Position numbers and translations under genes: made by a program
Notes under the pieces: model-generated
The model's database searches: none
Seen by the model: the letters and a program-made list of their open reading frames with translations, nothing else
What the model was told of the DNA's origin: nothing
Source of the DNA: Ilyonectria destructans
Taxonomy: Eukaryota > Ascomycota > Sordariomycetes > Hypocreales > Nectriaceae
Length of the DNA: 64,000 nucleotides
Assembly (NCBI GenBank): GCA_020740775.1
Contig: JAHEWK010000043.1
Coordinates: 62,001-126,000, forward strand
Reading direction: 5' to 3'
Part shown: positions 15,844 to 25,511 of the stretch, piece by piece
How positions within the stretch are numbered: position 1 is the stretch's first letter
How the letters are laid out: each line of letters begins with the position of its first letter

Positions 15844-18068
15844 TTACTCTCTCCCCATTGACTTCTCAATCGCTTCCAAGATTGCCAGACACTTTTCGTC
15901 CTCAAACTTCCGAGTGATGATCTGAAGACCAATCGGAGCGTCCACGTAGGTCTTTGGGTCGTAGTGGTCATGCTGGTACTTGTCGCGAGGGTTCTTCGGC
16001 ACGTACCCGCAGACTTTGACATCCTTCGCAGGGTCAACGGTGGTGACGGGGAAACAAACAGCAGGATATTCCAGCAGATTCCACTGGCTTGTGTATAGCC
16101 AGTATGTGCTCGTGCCGTGGGGGGGCGCGGCACTCGGGCTCACGGGACTGAGGATGGCGTCGATGGCATGGCCATCAGGGGCGGCAGTTGCCAGCCAGTG
16201 ATCATTGTACTGCTGGCGGTATTCATTCCTCTCGGCTTTCAACTAGTACGGCCAAGTTTAGTACGGGGTTCTCTTGGAGGATGATTTCCTGAGGTAAACT
16301 TACTGCCCACACTTCTTCCTTCGTCTTGTCTTTAACAAGCTCATTGTCGAAGATCCACTGCGTCAAAGGACGAGGCTCTTCACCGCCATCTTCGAGGACC
16401 TTTTTGATCGCTTTCCCCCCGTCCTCAAAGTACAAGCCCATGCTGATCTCGTAGGCCCTTGAGTGGTTAAGAGGGATCCACTGGACCACTTCGAATTGGT
16501 CTCCATGCGCACGAAGGGCGCTGGTCACTTCTTCGAGAGCTCGACGGACGGGAGGATGAGGCATGACAGTTCCGTCGTTCCACATGACTCCAATCTTGAG
16601 TTTTCTAGGAAGCTTGACTTCCCTCCAGGGCAACGGAACGAGTGAGGTATCTTGCTGCCACGGCTCGGCATTGCAGTATGTGCTCATGAACAGGGACAAC
16701 GCAGACCGAGAGGTACACATTGGTCCATGAGCTCCAACAATTCTGCGGAGATATTAGATGACTGGTAAACCACAATCGATACCGCGGATGAAAAGCTACT
16801 TACCCGTCGCCGCCAGGAACAGCTCTTGCGCCACCGCGACTGAGCCGACCCGTGGTAGGCTTGAACCCATATATGCCAGTGCATCCAGCTGGAGCTCGAA
16901 TCGATCCGCCACTGTCTCCTCCAACACCCTTCCGGATTAATTAGAAAATTTCGCAACAGGATTGTGACATGGAATAGAGCTCTTACCAAGACGCTTCCTC
17001 GGAACGCTACGAGAGCGGCTTCGCCACCCGAGCTCCCACCTGGAGTCAAGGACAGATTGCGGGGATTGAGCGTCGTTCCGTAGATGTTGGAGGACGTCTC
17101 CAGGTGCATACCGGTCTGCGGCATTGTAGTTCGTGCGTAGAACACAGCTCCAGCGGCCCAGAGGACATCATTGACACCGCTTTACTCCTGACTTGAAGGC
17201 GTCAGCTGCAGTTGCAGATAGGACACGCTCCGAAACTTACAGTCTCTGCATCAATGTAGGCGACCATTCCACACGTTTTCATTCGCCCAAACATGCCGTG
17301 GTGCTCTTTGACAGAGATGGGCAAGCCATGAAGCAGCTCTCGCAATAGTCCAGACCATTTGGACTATTAGTCCAGACTGCAATCCAAGATCAATAATCAA
17401 TCCACGACGGGCGTTCGTGGATTGACGACTAGGATGATGCGTCCCTTGAAACGAGCCGTGTTGATCTAGATCGCACCAGTAAATTGATCAGAAATATCCA
17501 AAACAAAATGGTTGGCACAGCAACAATCATGGGTACCCTGGTTTTGTAACGCCATGCCAACAACCTAGCGTACTTAGCCTCCACACCGGGCGTCTGTATT
17601 CCCTGCCCTGATCTGCAGTCTGGACTAATAGTCCAAATGGTCTGGACTATTGCGAGCGCTGCCATGAAGCGGGCCAAGTGGCTCTGGCAGAGCGTCAAGA
17701 AGGGCTGCTCGCTCTAAAGCCATTTCAGGAAGCAACTCAGTGATGCAATTCGTCTGTATCGATGAGAACAATTTCATATTAAGAATGCATCGGCGTCTTA
17801 CCAGAACTTGAGCCAGTGCCGCGGCACGGAGGAACGCTTTGGTGACAGTGACACATGAGTATTTCTTGGACCTGATTGCCGCCAAAATCTCGTGCGCGTC
17901 AAGAGATGTAATCTCAATCTCCTCCGGTTCAAGTACTAGATGCCGGATTTTGCAGACGTTTGATGGAAGCGGATCCGGCAGATTTCCGAGCTTCAGCGGT
18001 GGTGAGATCTTGGCAAGCGAGTCATCGCGCATGGCGAGCGCTCTGGCAATTGGGGATCCGAGACGCAT
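15844..18068 (-). pseudogene. amdS-type amidase, split by a MITE
   Basis: Reverse-strand exons give a fungal acetamidase-like amidase of the Ser-cisSer-Lys amidase signature family, cytosolic enzymes that release ammonia from amides. It starts MRLGSPIARALAMRDD at 18068. A first intron (17801-17754) is clean. The frame then reads GPLHG and is cut by the MITE at 17334-17661. On the other side it resumes LPISVKEHHGMFGRMK, which carries the catalytic Lys. Further on are the Gly/Ser-rich signature (LTPGGSSGGEAALVAF) and the nucleophile region (GVGGDSGGSIRAPAG). The C-terminal exons end EAIEKSMGRE. Besides the MITE there is an apparent in-frame TAA at 17182-17184, unless splicing there is unusual. 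It is divergent from the MFS gene, which suggests a former amide-use pair. Confidence 0.85.
17334..17661. mobile_element. hAT MITE, copy 1, inside the amidase gene
   Basis: A 328-bp element whose ends (CAGCTCTCGCAATAGTCC at the left, and the inverse of CAGCGCTCGCAATAGTCC at the right) form an inverted repeat of about 47 bp. The target duplication is an exact 8 bp, CCATGAAG, at 17326-17333 and 17662-17669. The CAG end and 8-bp duplication place it with hAT elements. Its ends are unlike those of the autonomous hAT in this window beyond the CAG, so that element may not be its driver. Confidence 0.92.
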
Positions 18069-18833
18069 GATTTATGATGAGTGCCTGTTTGGCTTCGAGC
18101 TCAAATGAAGGGAGTGAAAATAGATAGCTTGGAGATGCCTCAGCCGCAAAGAATACACTGCAATATGATGATTTAAGCATGTTCTATCTCACTTGGCTAC
18201 AGACGTAGTCACGACGTTAATGAAGTCCGCGGTGCTCTTCGACTATCAGCATCTGTCGGAGTTGCAGTGACATTCACGTGTAACAGACAGGATTGTGATG
18301 TCCGATGAATGCCGTGTTCCCCGATCTCTCCGCTCCATGTCGGAATTCATCGGTCCCGGAGTCTTTCGGTTGACCCGATAGGTTCTCAGATGAAGGTGCA
18401 ATCTCTCCGACGGCGGAGTTCATCGGGTTGCCAGCTCCGACACCGCAATCAACGCTCAGCTGTCAAACCCCGCAAGATACTGGAACAACTAGTGCGAGAT
18501 CCATGGATGTGACTGGCTCGCAGTCTTAGTTCTACGACTAAGAAACTTTACATCTTGCCCGATAGATGCCGCCCATCAATTCCACGAACTAGCCCCAGCT
18601 TCCACTCTTCCGGACCCGACCACCCCCTATCAGGCAATGTGGATTTCTGGGGAATCTGCATGCGATAGCAGGTAGCTCCCTCCACATGCTCCTGACTTGT
18701 CCGTCGATCGATGATAAGGCGCAACTCCTCAGGCGTATTGATACCTAACCTCAATGCTCCCGACTCTGGTAGGATGGTTTGATTCAGACCAGACACATTG
18801 TTCCAGTCAACACCTACTCTCAAGATCACCAGC
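18069..18833. promoter_or_regulatory. divergent promoter with GATA-type sites
   Basis: The 765 bases between the amidase start and the MFS start hold several HGATAR motifs, the binding site of the nitrogen regulator AreA: AGATAG at 18122, CGATAG at 18376, 18560 and 18663, and TGATAA at 18712. Fungal amidase and allantoate-type permease genes are commonly under nitrogen control, so a shared regulated promoter is plausible. The motif is short and its density here is only suggestive. Confidence 0.4.
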
Positions 18834-20407
18834 ATGTCTCATGCCAACGAAACAAAGGAGATGGCGGTCATCGAGCCCCGTGCCGGTCCTGACGATGCCC
18901 CTTCTTCGGATCCCAAACTCGACATGATGGCCAATGCTAAGGACATTGGTGCCGCCGTGTATGCGGAAGCCCGAAACCTTGACTCCGATGATCTCGAAGG
19001 AGAACGGCGAAGGGTCAAGAGGAAAATGGACAGGATCCTGATGCCAATGGTGAGCCGCGTCCATTCCTCCCCCTCCTGAGTACCGAGTGTTCATTCTGAG
19101 ACTGACTAAATCTACCTCAGCTCATGACTTCGTTCGTCTTTCAATTCTTGGACAAACTCTCCTTGAACTATGCTGCGGCATACACCCTGATTCCCGACCT
19201 TGGGTTGGAAGGTCAGCAGTACTCGACTGTGGCATCCGCTTTCGCCTACGGCAACATCATCTGGTACATTCCAGCTAGTATGCTGCTTCAGCGTCTACCA
19301 GTTGCAAAGTACACAGGTATCATGATTGGTGTCTGGGGAGGGCTTCTCATGTGCTGCGCGGCAGCGAAGAACTTTGGAGGCATTTTTGCGCTGAGGTTCA
19401 TCCTGGGCATGGCTGAAAGCAACATGACGCCTGCTTACATGATGATCTGCTCCATGTTCTTCACGCGCCAGGAGCTTTCCTTGCGTCTGGTTCTGTTCAT
19501 TGCTATGAACGGGCTGGCGACTGCAGGAGGGTCTCTGATTGCTTTCGGTCTTGGACACGTGCACAGTACCAGCATCACTTCATGGCAGCTGATCTTCTTG
19601 GTGATTGGTGGTGCGAACCTCATATGGTCGGTTCTATTCGTGAGTTTTCTTCCATGGTCGCGTTCTACTTATATACAAGGAGTCTCCTTACTGACTTTCG
19701 CCCTCTAGCTCTACATCGTCCCCGATTCTCCCATGAACGCCCGCTGGCTCAACGAAAGAGAGAAGCTTGTGGCAGTCGATCGAGTGTCGCAAAACATGAT
19801 CGGCATCAAAGACAAAGCCTTCAAGTCGAAGCAGATCCAAGAAGCCTTCTTGGACCCGAAAGTCTACATCCTCTGCATCTGCGGCTTTTGCAACGGCGTC
19901 GGTAGCGGCGGTCTTGGCTACTTCGGCTCGGCACTCCTCAAGGGGTACGGCTTCTCCGGCATCAACGCGACACTCCTGCAGCTCCCCACTGGTATCATTG
20001 AGTTCGTCGTCCTACCTATTGCTGGATGGGTGGCCTCTCGGTACATCAATGTCAGATGCTATGTCGCCGTCGTCGCCCTCTCCATTCCATTCGCAGGATT
20101 TTTGGGCATCCGCCTGACGTCCTTGGAGCACCAGTGGAGGCTCGTTGGATCCACCTGGATCCTCTACGTCTTCGCCATCGGAGCAGCCGTGTGCTACAGT
20201 CTGCTCGCAGCCAATTTCGCCGGCCACACCAAGCGCTCTTTCGTGAACGGTCTTTGGTTCGTCGTATGGGCGTGTGGCAACGTCGCAGGCACCAACTTCT
20301 TCAAGGCCGACGAGGCTCCGCGGTACTTCACTGGAATCACAGCCCTTCTGTCATTTACCTCCGGAACTATGGTCATGTTCCTTGTCTTTGCTTTCTACTG
20401 CAAGTGA
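18834..20407 (+). CDS. MFS transporter, Dal5-like (ACS family), C-terminally truncated
   Basis: Exons 18834-19049, 19121-19639 and 19709-20407, with two GT-AG introns of 71 and 69 bases, give a 477-residue plasma-membrane carrier. It begins MSHANETKEMAVIEPR. The first helix region reads LMTSFVFQFLDKLSLNYAAA, a hallmark of the allantoate permease (Dal5/anion:cation symporter) family, which imports ureides, small carboxylates or vitamins. MFS motifs follow (FALRFILGMAESNMTPAYMM), with about twelve hydrophobic segments ending FLVFAFYCK. The TGA at 20405-20407 interrupts a frame that continues ENKRRDRVYGVRDVV to a TAG at 20537-20539. Family members usually read CKWENKRRD there, so the stop looks like TGG changed to TGA. 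All membrane segments remain; only about 44 residues of cytosolic tail are lost, so function may survive. It is divergent from the broken amidase. Confidence 0.85.
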
Positions 20408-20539
20408 GAGAACAAGAGACGCGACCGCGTTTACGGTGTCAGGGATGTTGTTGATGGCGAAGCCGACGACGAGGGCATTCGAGCCGGATTCATGGACAAG
20501 ACCGACATTGAGAACAAGCATTTCCGTTATGCTTACTAG

Positions 20540-20849
20540 CTACGACTTACTTTCCCATGGTTAGGGGGTTGAGTCAGATCGATATGTTCTTTTATGGCGA
20601 AGACGCAAATGGTGGTGGTTTTCCATAGCTAAGATATGATGAGGTGCACAATTTCAGAGTCCCTCTTTGGTGACGCTGCTAGAATCTGTCAGTACGTTCC
20701 AGATTTCTTGCCCTCAGCTGTCCTGTGACTTCGAGACAGACAATGTCTCGCAAAGGCGAGTGGTTCCAGGACTTGACAGCAGACTATCGAGGCAGCTGGA
20801 CACATTTGAGCTGGTGCCTGGCAACCTTCAACACTTGGACTAACCTCCA
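20540..20849. other. short intergenic stretch
   Basis: This holds the 3' flank of the MFS gene and, near 20700-20849, sequence of unknown origin lying against the tRNA-complementary site of the TRIM-like element. No gene is supported. Confidence 0.4.
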
Positions 20850-21513
20850 CCGGGCTCATAACCTGTTTAAAGCAAAAAGGGATTACTCCCAGAAGACTAC
20901 TGAGACCTATATTTCAACACTCCCACTGGCTCATTAGGCTTCTGGCTCAGTGGCTCTTATACAAGCTTAATCTGATTGGCTCTTGTGGGGACTCGGAAAT
21001 TGGCTCTCTTCTGGGAAAATATGCAATTTTGATTGGCTGGTCCGGCAGCAGAAGTGTGTGGCGTCGACGTGAATCGAACTTGCGACCTGCGGCGAGGAAT
21101 AAATCTACTCGCTATCTCGCTAAACCACTACTTAGGGGGTCTCGCCATTTCATTACAGCTCAACCCCCCGTTCGTCCCTCACGAGGGGGTCGTTGACTAG
21201 CCAAAAGTTCGGCGACTCGCCAAATTTAGGTACATTAACTTACATAAAAAATTCGCTATAGGTAATGTACCTCTGCGGGGAACTTTTTGATCTTGGAGAA
21301 GGTACTTATTTTTACTAGGATATCCACCTATTATTTAGGTATTTGGCGAGTCGCCGAACTTTTGGCTAGTCAACGACCCCCTCGTGAGGGACGAACGGGG
21401 GGTTGAGCTGTAATGAAATGGCGAGACCCCCTTAGTAGGCTAACCGGGCTCATAACCTGTTAAAAGCAAAAAGGGATTACTCCCAGAAGACTACTGAGAC
21501 CTATATTTCAACA
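20850..21513 (-). mobile_element. TRIM-like miniature LTR retroelement, tandem
   Basis: Two nearly identical 56-bp repeats lie at 20864-20919 and 21458-21513. On the reverse strand each runs from TGTTGAAATATAGGTC to TTTAAACA or TTTTAACA. Each is followed directly by GGTTATGAGCCCGG, complementary to the anticodon arm of initiator tRNA-Met. That is the half-tRNA primer site known from Ty5 and Drosophila copia. A purine-rich tract (GTGGGAG) lies before the second repeat. The unit is about 350 bp once the MITE inside it is removed, with no coding capacity, which fits a terminal-repeat retrotransposon in miniature. Both repeats carry a primer site, so the structure is a tandem or partial concatemer. 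No target duplication was found. Confidence 0.55.
21135..21431. mobile_element. fold-back MITE, Harbinger-like
   Basis: A 297-bp element made of two perfectly inverted 91-bp arms (21135-21225 and 21341-21431) around a 115-base centre. Ends are GGGGGTCTCGCC; it is flanked by TTA on each side (21132-21134 and 21432-21434), the target preferred by PIF/Harbinger elements. It lies inside the TRIM-like element, so it inserted later. The arms are identical, which suggests a young insertion. Confidence 0.8.
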
Positions 21514-21514
21514 G

Positions 21515-21801
21515 AGCGATTGACCAACGATGAAGGCCCACCAGCCGGCAATGGTCACGGCACCTTGAGCGAATTTATTTTGGGTGATGTTGAAGAAGTA
21601 GGTCGAGAAGCCGATCGTGGTGACGATCAGGCCCAAGCTCGCGAACAAAAGACTCCAGAAATACCGTCCGGCGTATCTCTTGAAGGTGGCCAAGATGAGA
21701 ACGACGATTTCCAGGGCATTGTACAAGGTGACTGCTATACAGCCAGCAAAAAAGTACGCCACAGACGGGCTGCTCTCGCTGGCTTGGCCGAAAGTCAACA
21801 T
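21515..21801 (-). pseudogene. membrane-protein gene cut by an LTR
   Basis: From the ATG at 21799-21801 the reverse strand reads MLTFGQASESSPSVAYFFAG and three hydrophobic segments (CIAVTLYNALEIVVLILATF, SLLFASLGLIVTTIGFSTYF, AVTIAGWWAFIVGQSL). It then runs straight into the 56-bp terminal repeat at 21513 and a TGA. This is the N-terminal third of a fungal multi-helix membrane protein. No continuation was found beyond the retroelement. Its role is unknown. Confidence 0.6.
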
Positions 21802-22426
21802 GATCCGATGCTGAGGCAGGTTACACGATGGATGACACCTGTGAGCGCTGCAGAAAGTGGTCTTCCATCTTTATACCACTGTGGATGTTATAACGGGGTG
21901 TCTGGGCTAACAAGCCCCAGCGGCATGTCGGGAGATTGTCTTCTAAGCCATACTTCACGTGCTCCAGGAGATGCCGTCCTGCGACTTGTGATACGTCTTT
22001 GCCACAACTGACCAACCAGACAGGCTCCGTCACACTAGATAAGGTTACCGCATAGACGCCAAGTGACACTGAAAGGGCCTAAATGCGCTAAAGGCAACTA
22101 GGGCTGTGTAGAGGTGGGAATGGAATTGGAATGGGGGTGGGGAAAGTTCGAGTGAGCATGGTCGTGGTGATGTGGTGGCGTAGTTGGGGGAGCGGTGAAG
22201 GTGGTGGGCTGGGCTGGGTCCCGATTATCGAATGGGAAGCGAGACATATCAAAAAGGTTTATTACGATCAGATGCTGTCCCTCAGAAGTCAAATATTGGT
22301 GCTCCAGTCCACACTGATGCCAAGTCGTGGCCTGCAAGACAAGAAGGGTTTCACCTTACACAGGGCGCACCTTGTCTTCATTCCTTGCTCTTTTGGATGA
22401 TCTAGCAGCTGCTTATCAAGCCGTTC

Positions 22427-23808
22427 ATGTCCCAGATGAGCGTCATCCCTTCTCTCGAGGCTCGCGATAGCCTCGACGACGACCGGGGCAGCGAATTGAG
22501 GGTCACTACAACGATATTGCTCATTCTCGCTCCCGTATTTGTCGCCCTGCGCTTTTGGGCACGCTGTTACACCGTCGCCGGTTATGGGAGCGACGACTGG
22601 ATGATGGTTTTTGCGCTGGTATGTGAAGCCAGACTCGACGAGTCTTCTGATATCGAATATCTGGGCCGAAGCCAACGGCGAGAACAACTTGCAGATTATT
22701 GTTTTTGTTTTAGGAGCCCTCAACTATTCTGGTAGGCTAATATCCCCTAACATCGACTCCCTTGCTGAGCAGGACTGTCCCAGCGATTGCCCACGGCCTC
22801 GGAAAGCATGTTGACACGTTGCCAACGCACGACGTAATCACATTCTTCAAGATCCTTCTTGCCTTCGAGTGTGTATACATCACAGCGGTAATGGTCATCA
22901 AGTTGTCCATTCTCCAGATGTACATGCGCATCTTCGGTTTCGCATCACGCATGTTCAGGGTCTCAGCAATCATTGTAGCTGGCATCGTCGTCGCGTGGTG
23001 GATCAGCATCTTCGCCGTCTGCATCTTCCAGTGCAACCCAATCCGCAAGGCTTGGTTGCCATGGGTCGAGGGGACATGTATTAACCTAAAGGGCTCCTTT
23101 ATCGGCAATGCCATACCGAACATCCTAACGGACATCGTTATGCTTTGCATGCCTATTCGGCAGGTCTGGGAGATGCAGGTCGCCCTGGCACAGAAGCTAT
23201 CCCTGTGCTTTATGTTCCTGCTCGGTAGCTTGTGAGCTCGGCGCTGTTCTTATAGTTAGGTCTTACTGGTCTTTTGTCGCTAACGCGCCCTCCTAGCGTT
23301 CTGTTCGCCAGCATATACCGCTTCACGACTCTCATGGAATTCGACGCCAGAGACACGACGTGTAAGTGACTATCTTCATCCTAAACAGGCGCGATGTACG
23401 CGCGATCCTCGGCCTCGTTAATTCTAACCACTAGCAGGGACGCTTGCCACGGCCGGCGCATGGTGTGTGGTGGAGGTCGCGTGCGGAGTTATCAGCGGCT
23501 GCTTACCAACCTTGCGACCGCTCATGTTTAAGCTCTCGCGTAAGTTCGGTAGTTTGACAAGCAGTAAGACAGCGCAGAGTAGCGACCATAGTCAACGTCC
23601 GGGACCGCCCGAGGTCGTCACGATCGGAAGCGCTGAGGACAAGGCGTTGCGTGAAGAGAGACATTTGCAACGCCTCGAAAACATGGGTGCTACTGGCTCA
23701 GGAGATGAATTGCCGCTGAGTGGGGGAACCAGAGTTACAGGACAAAATGATATGGATATCAGGATTGACCAGTCTGGGTTGGAGGAAGAGAGTGGAGCTA
23801 TCTCTTGA
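22427..23808 (+). CDS. integral membrane protein, Pth11/fungal rhodopsin-domain family
   Basis: Five exons are proposed: 22427-22618, 22695-22731, 22773-23231, 23297-23361 and 23438-23808. The product starts MSQMSVIPSLEARDSLDDDR. It has a first helix (TTTILLILAPVFVALRFWAR), the family motif YGSDDWMMVFAL, then HGLGKHVDTLP, FFKILLAFECVYITAVMVIK and ILTDIVMLCMPIRQVW. It ends in a hydrophilic tail of about 100 residues. This is the plasma-membrane SAT4/Pth11-type family of seven-helix proteins, thought to act as surface sensors. Introns 1, 3 and 4 splice in phase. Intron 2 (22732-22772) leaves a one-base frame mismatch, so either the splice site differs or a base has been lost. Everything downstream is in one consistent frame. 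Confidence 0.7.
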
Positions 23809-24309
23809 GGCTGCTTGTATACTGCCGCAAAGCATTCATATCGCAATGTAATTGGAGGTCTGCTTTAAGCTGTCCTGTCCTGAATTGTACATCCGCCGGT
23901 AGACGACGTACAAAAGCCAAATAAAACCCAAGTTCCAGTCGTGCTGCCCGACGATATTGCGGCGGTTCCTGGCACTATGTACAAATTGTTCACGGTCATT
24001 GACTTGCTGCTGAACGTTAGTATGATAGAGACTTAGGAGTGGAGACGGGAGGACTAGTCCACAAAGGCATCAGCTGTAGAACCATGTTCTCAAGTGCGTC
24101 TGAGCTGCTGTTGCTACTCTTCCTACTGCTTCTAGTCCATCTGCACCTTCCTACTTGCCAATCACTCGCGTTGCCTCATCGTGTTGTTCACGTTGTTCCT
24201 TGCGTTTCTTCCCGTCCTACAGGACTCCTACGACCCCGTCACAGCCTTAGTCCCGCGCCACCATCTCAGCATTCCGGTCCCTCATATTCTTACTTGTTTA
24301 GTCTGCCCC
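23809..24309. other. intergenic stretch
   Basis: A 127-codon open frame at 24039-24422 is low complexity (Leu- and Ser/Pro-rich) and is not called as a gene; its 3' part overlaps the ankyrin-like frame on the other strand. Nothing else stands out. Confidence 0.4.
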
Positions 24310-24441
24310 TTTCTCAAGTAGCCACTTTACCACACCAGCACCTTTTGGACACTTGGCGGTGTAGTAGATGGGCGTCCCATCAGGCCCGAAATGGCCTGGA
24401 GTGTCCAAATCTATGGCGTTGATGTCAGCTCCGATGACGTT
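24310..24441 (-). pseudogene. ankyrin-repeat gene fragment
   Basis: The reverse strand reads NVIGADINAIDLDTPGHF, GPDGTPIYYTAKCPKGA and GVVKWLLEKGAD, then an in-frame TAA. The spacing of 'TPIYYTA...VVKWLLEKGAD' is that of an ankyrin repeat, a protein-binding module. Its upstream side is cut by the non-LTR insertion at 24442-25373. The sequence beyond that insertion (25374 onward) does not give a clear second repeat. Confidence 0.5.
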
Positions 24442-24465
24442 TGTTTGTTTGTTTGTTTGTTTGTT
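24441..24465 (-). repeat. (TTTG)n tail
   Basis: About six perfect TTTG units at the 3' end of the non-LTR insertion when read on the reverse strand as (CAAA)n. Confidence 0.85.
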
Positions 24466-25373
24466 TGAATTATTAACGTCTTGCGGGATCGGCCCGCCTA
24501 TTCCTCGAGGGACAAGAAGACGTGCTAGGCTAAGTAAGTAGATACATCAAGTCAGCTTTACAAGCTGGCACCTCATATTGCCTTCCTAATGAATCAACCA
24601 TCAACATTATCTAGCAAAGTAACGGCACAGAAGGCGCACTCATAGTATCAAGCTAAGCGCCCGTCAGCGGGTCATCATAGCGCAGATTGGACTCTGCTGT
24701 CATCGAACAGTTTTTAGGGAACTGTGGAAAACCCGGTCACGGCCTTAAAAAGGCTCTTTTAAGAAAAGGGGGCCCAGTAGCAGTGAGCTACAGGGCTGAT
24801 GCAGCCGCAGCCCAGACTGGCACGCATGAAGAGCCCGGGCAAGGCTGCACTGACGAAAAGTAGGGGTTGGCAGGGCCTGTTGGAAGGTGCCGATGAAGTC
24901 GGAGGCGGCGGGCGAGGGGCCGGAGGGTCGGGGCGCGGAGCCCGGTTTCGAGCAGCTAGAAGCTGCAGAGGTCGGAAGGGCAGGGAGCCCAATGGGGGCT
25001 CGAGCAGTGGGCAGCTGCAGTCGTCAGGGCCCGATGGCGTTGACGAGGTCGGGGCAAGGAGCCCGGAAGGTCGGCTAGGAAAGGAGCCAGAAGGTCGGCA
25101 GGGCCTGAAGGCGCCGATGAGGTCGGGGCAGCTGGAAGCCGCAGAGGTCGAGGGCAAGGAGCCCGGCAGCCAACGGCCCCGCGAGGAGCTATTGACTGTG
25201 TCGAGGCCAGCTATACAAAGGGAGTCAACTCTCTGAATTCTTCCTTTGCTGCAGCTGTTAGTGCCCTGATGGGCACTTGCTGCAATAGCTAGCCGATGTG
25301 GCCTGTGAAAATTTTTCCCTTATCATAGCGCTAACAGCCGCTAGAAAGGGAGAATTTTTACAGGAGAGAGTTG
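24442..25373 (-). mobile_element. non-LTR retroelement insertion (LINE or SINE, 5'-truncated)
   Basis: A 932-bp insertion flanked by an exact 14-bp target duplication, GCTCCGATGACGTT, at 24428-24441 and 25374-25387. Its left end is a (TTTG)n run at 24442-24465; on the reverse strand this is a (CAAA)n 3' tail. A long target duplication and a simple-repeat tail are the signature of target-primed reverse transcription. The interior near 24840-25170 is GC-rich with degenerate repeats of a GAGGTCGGGGCA-like motif. No reverse transcriptase is present. Confidence 0.8.
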
Positions 25374-25511
25374 GCTCCGATGACGTTGCTCCACTGGAAC
25401 ATCACATACAGGGTACTTGATAGTCCCCGGGAAAGCGACCAAAGAAGCGGTCTGAACAACCAAAAACACTTCGCATTCATATCATTTACTTGAGAGAGGC
25501 TGTCAGTAATC

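Noticed and set aside
21060..21134. tRNA-like sequence with A- and B-box-like motifs on the reverse strand
   Set aside because: The T-arm stem pairs at only two or three of five positions and no acceptor stem forms, so it is at best a tRNA-derived remnant inside the TRIM-like element.
24759..25236. Open frames on both strands in the GC-rich part of the non-LTR insertion
   Set aside because: Both are Pro/Ser/Gly low-complexity readings of short GC-rich repeats, with no domain.
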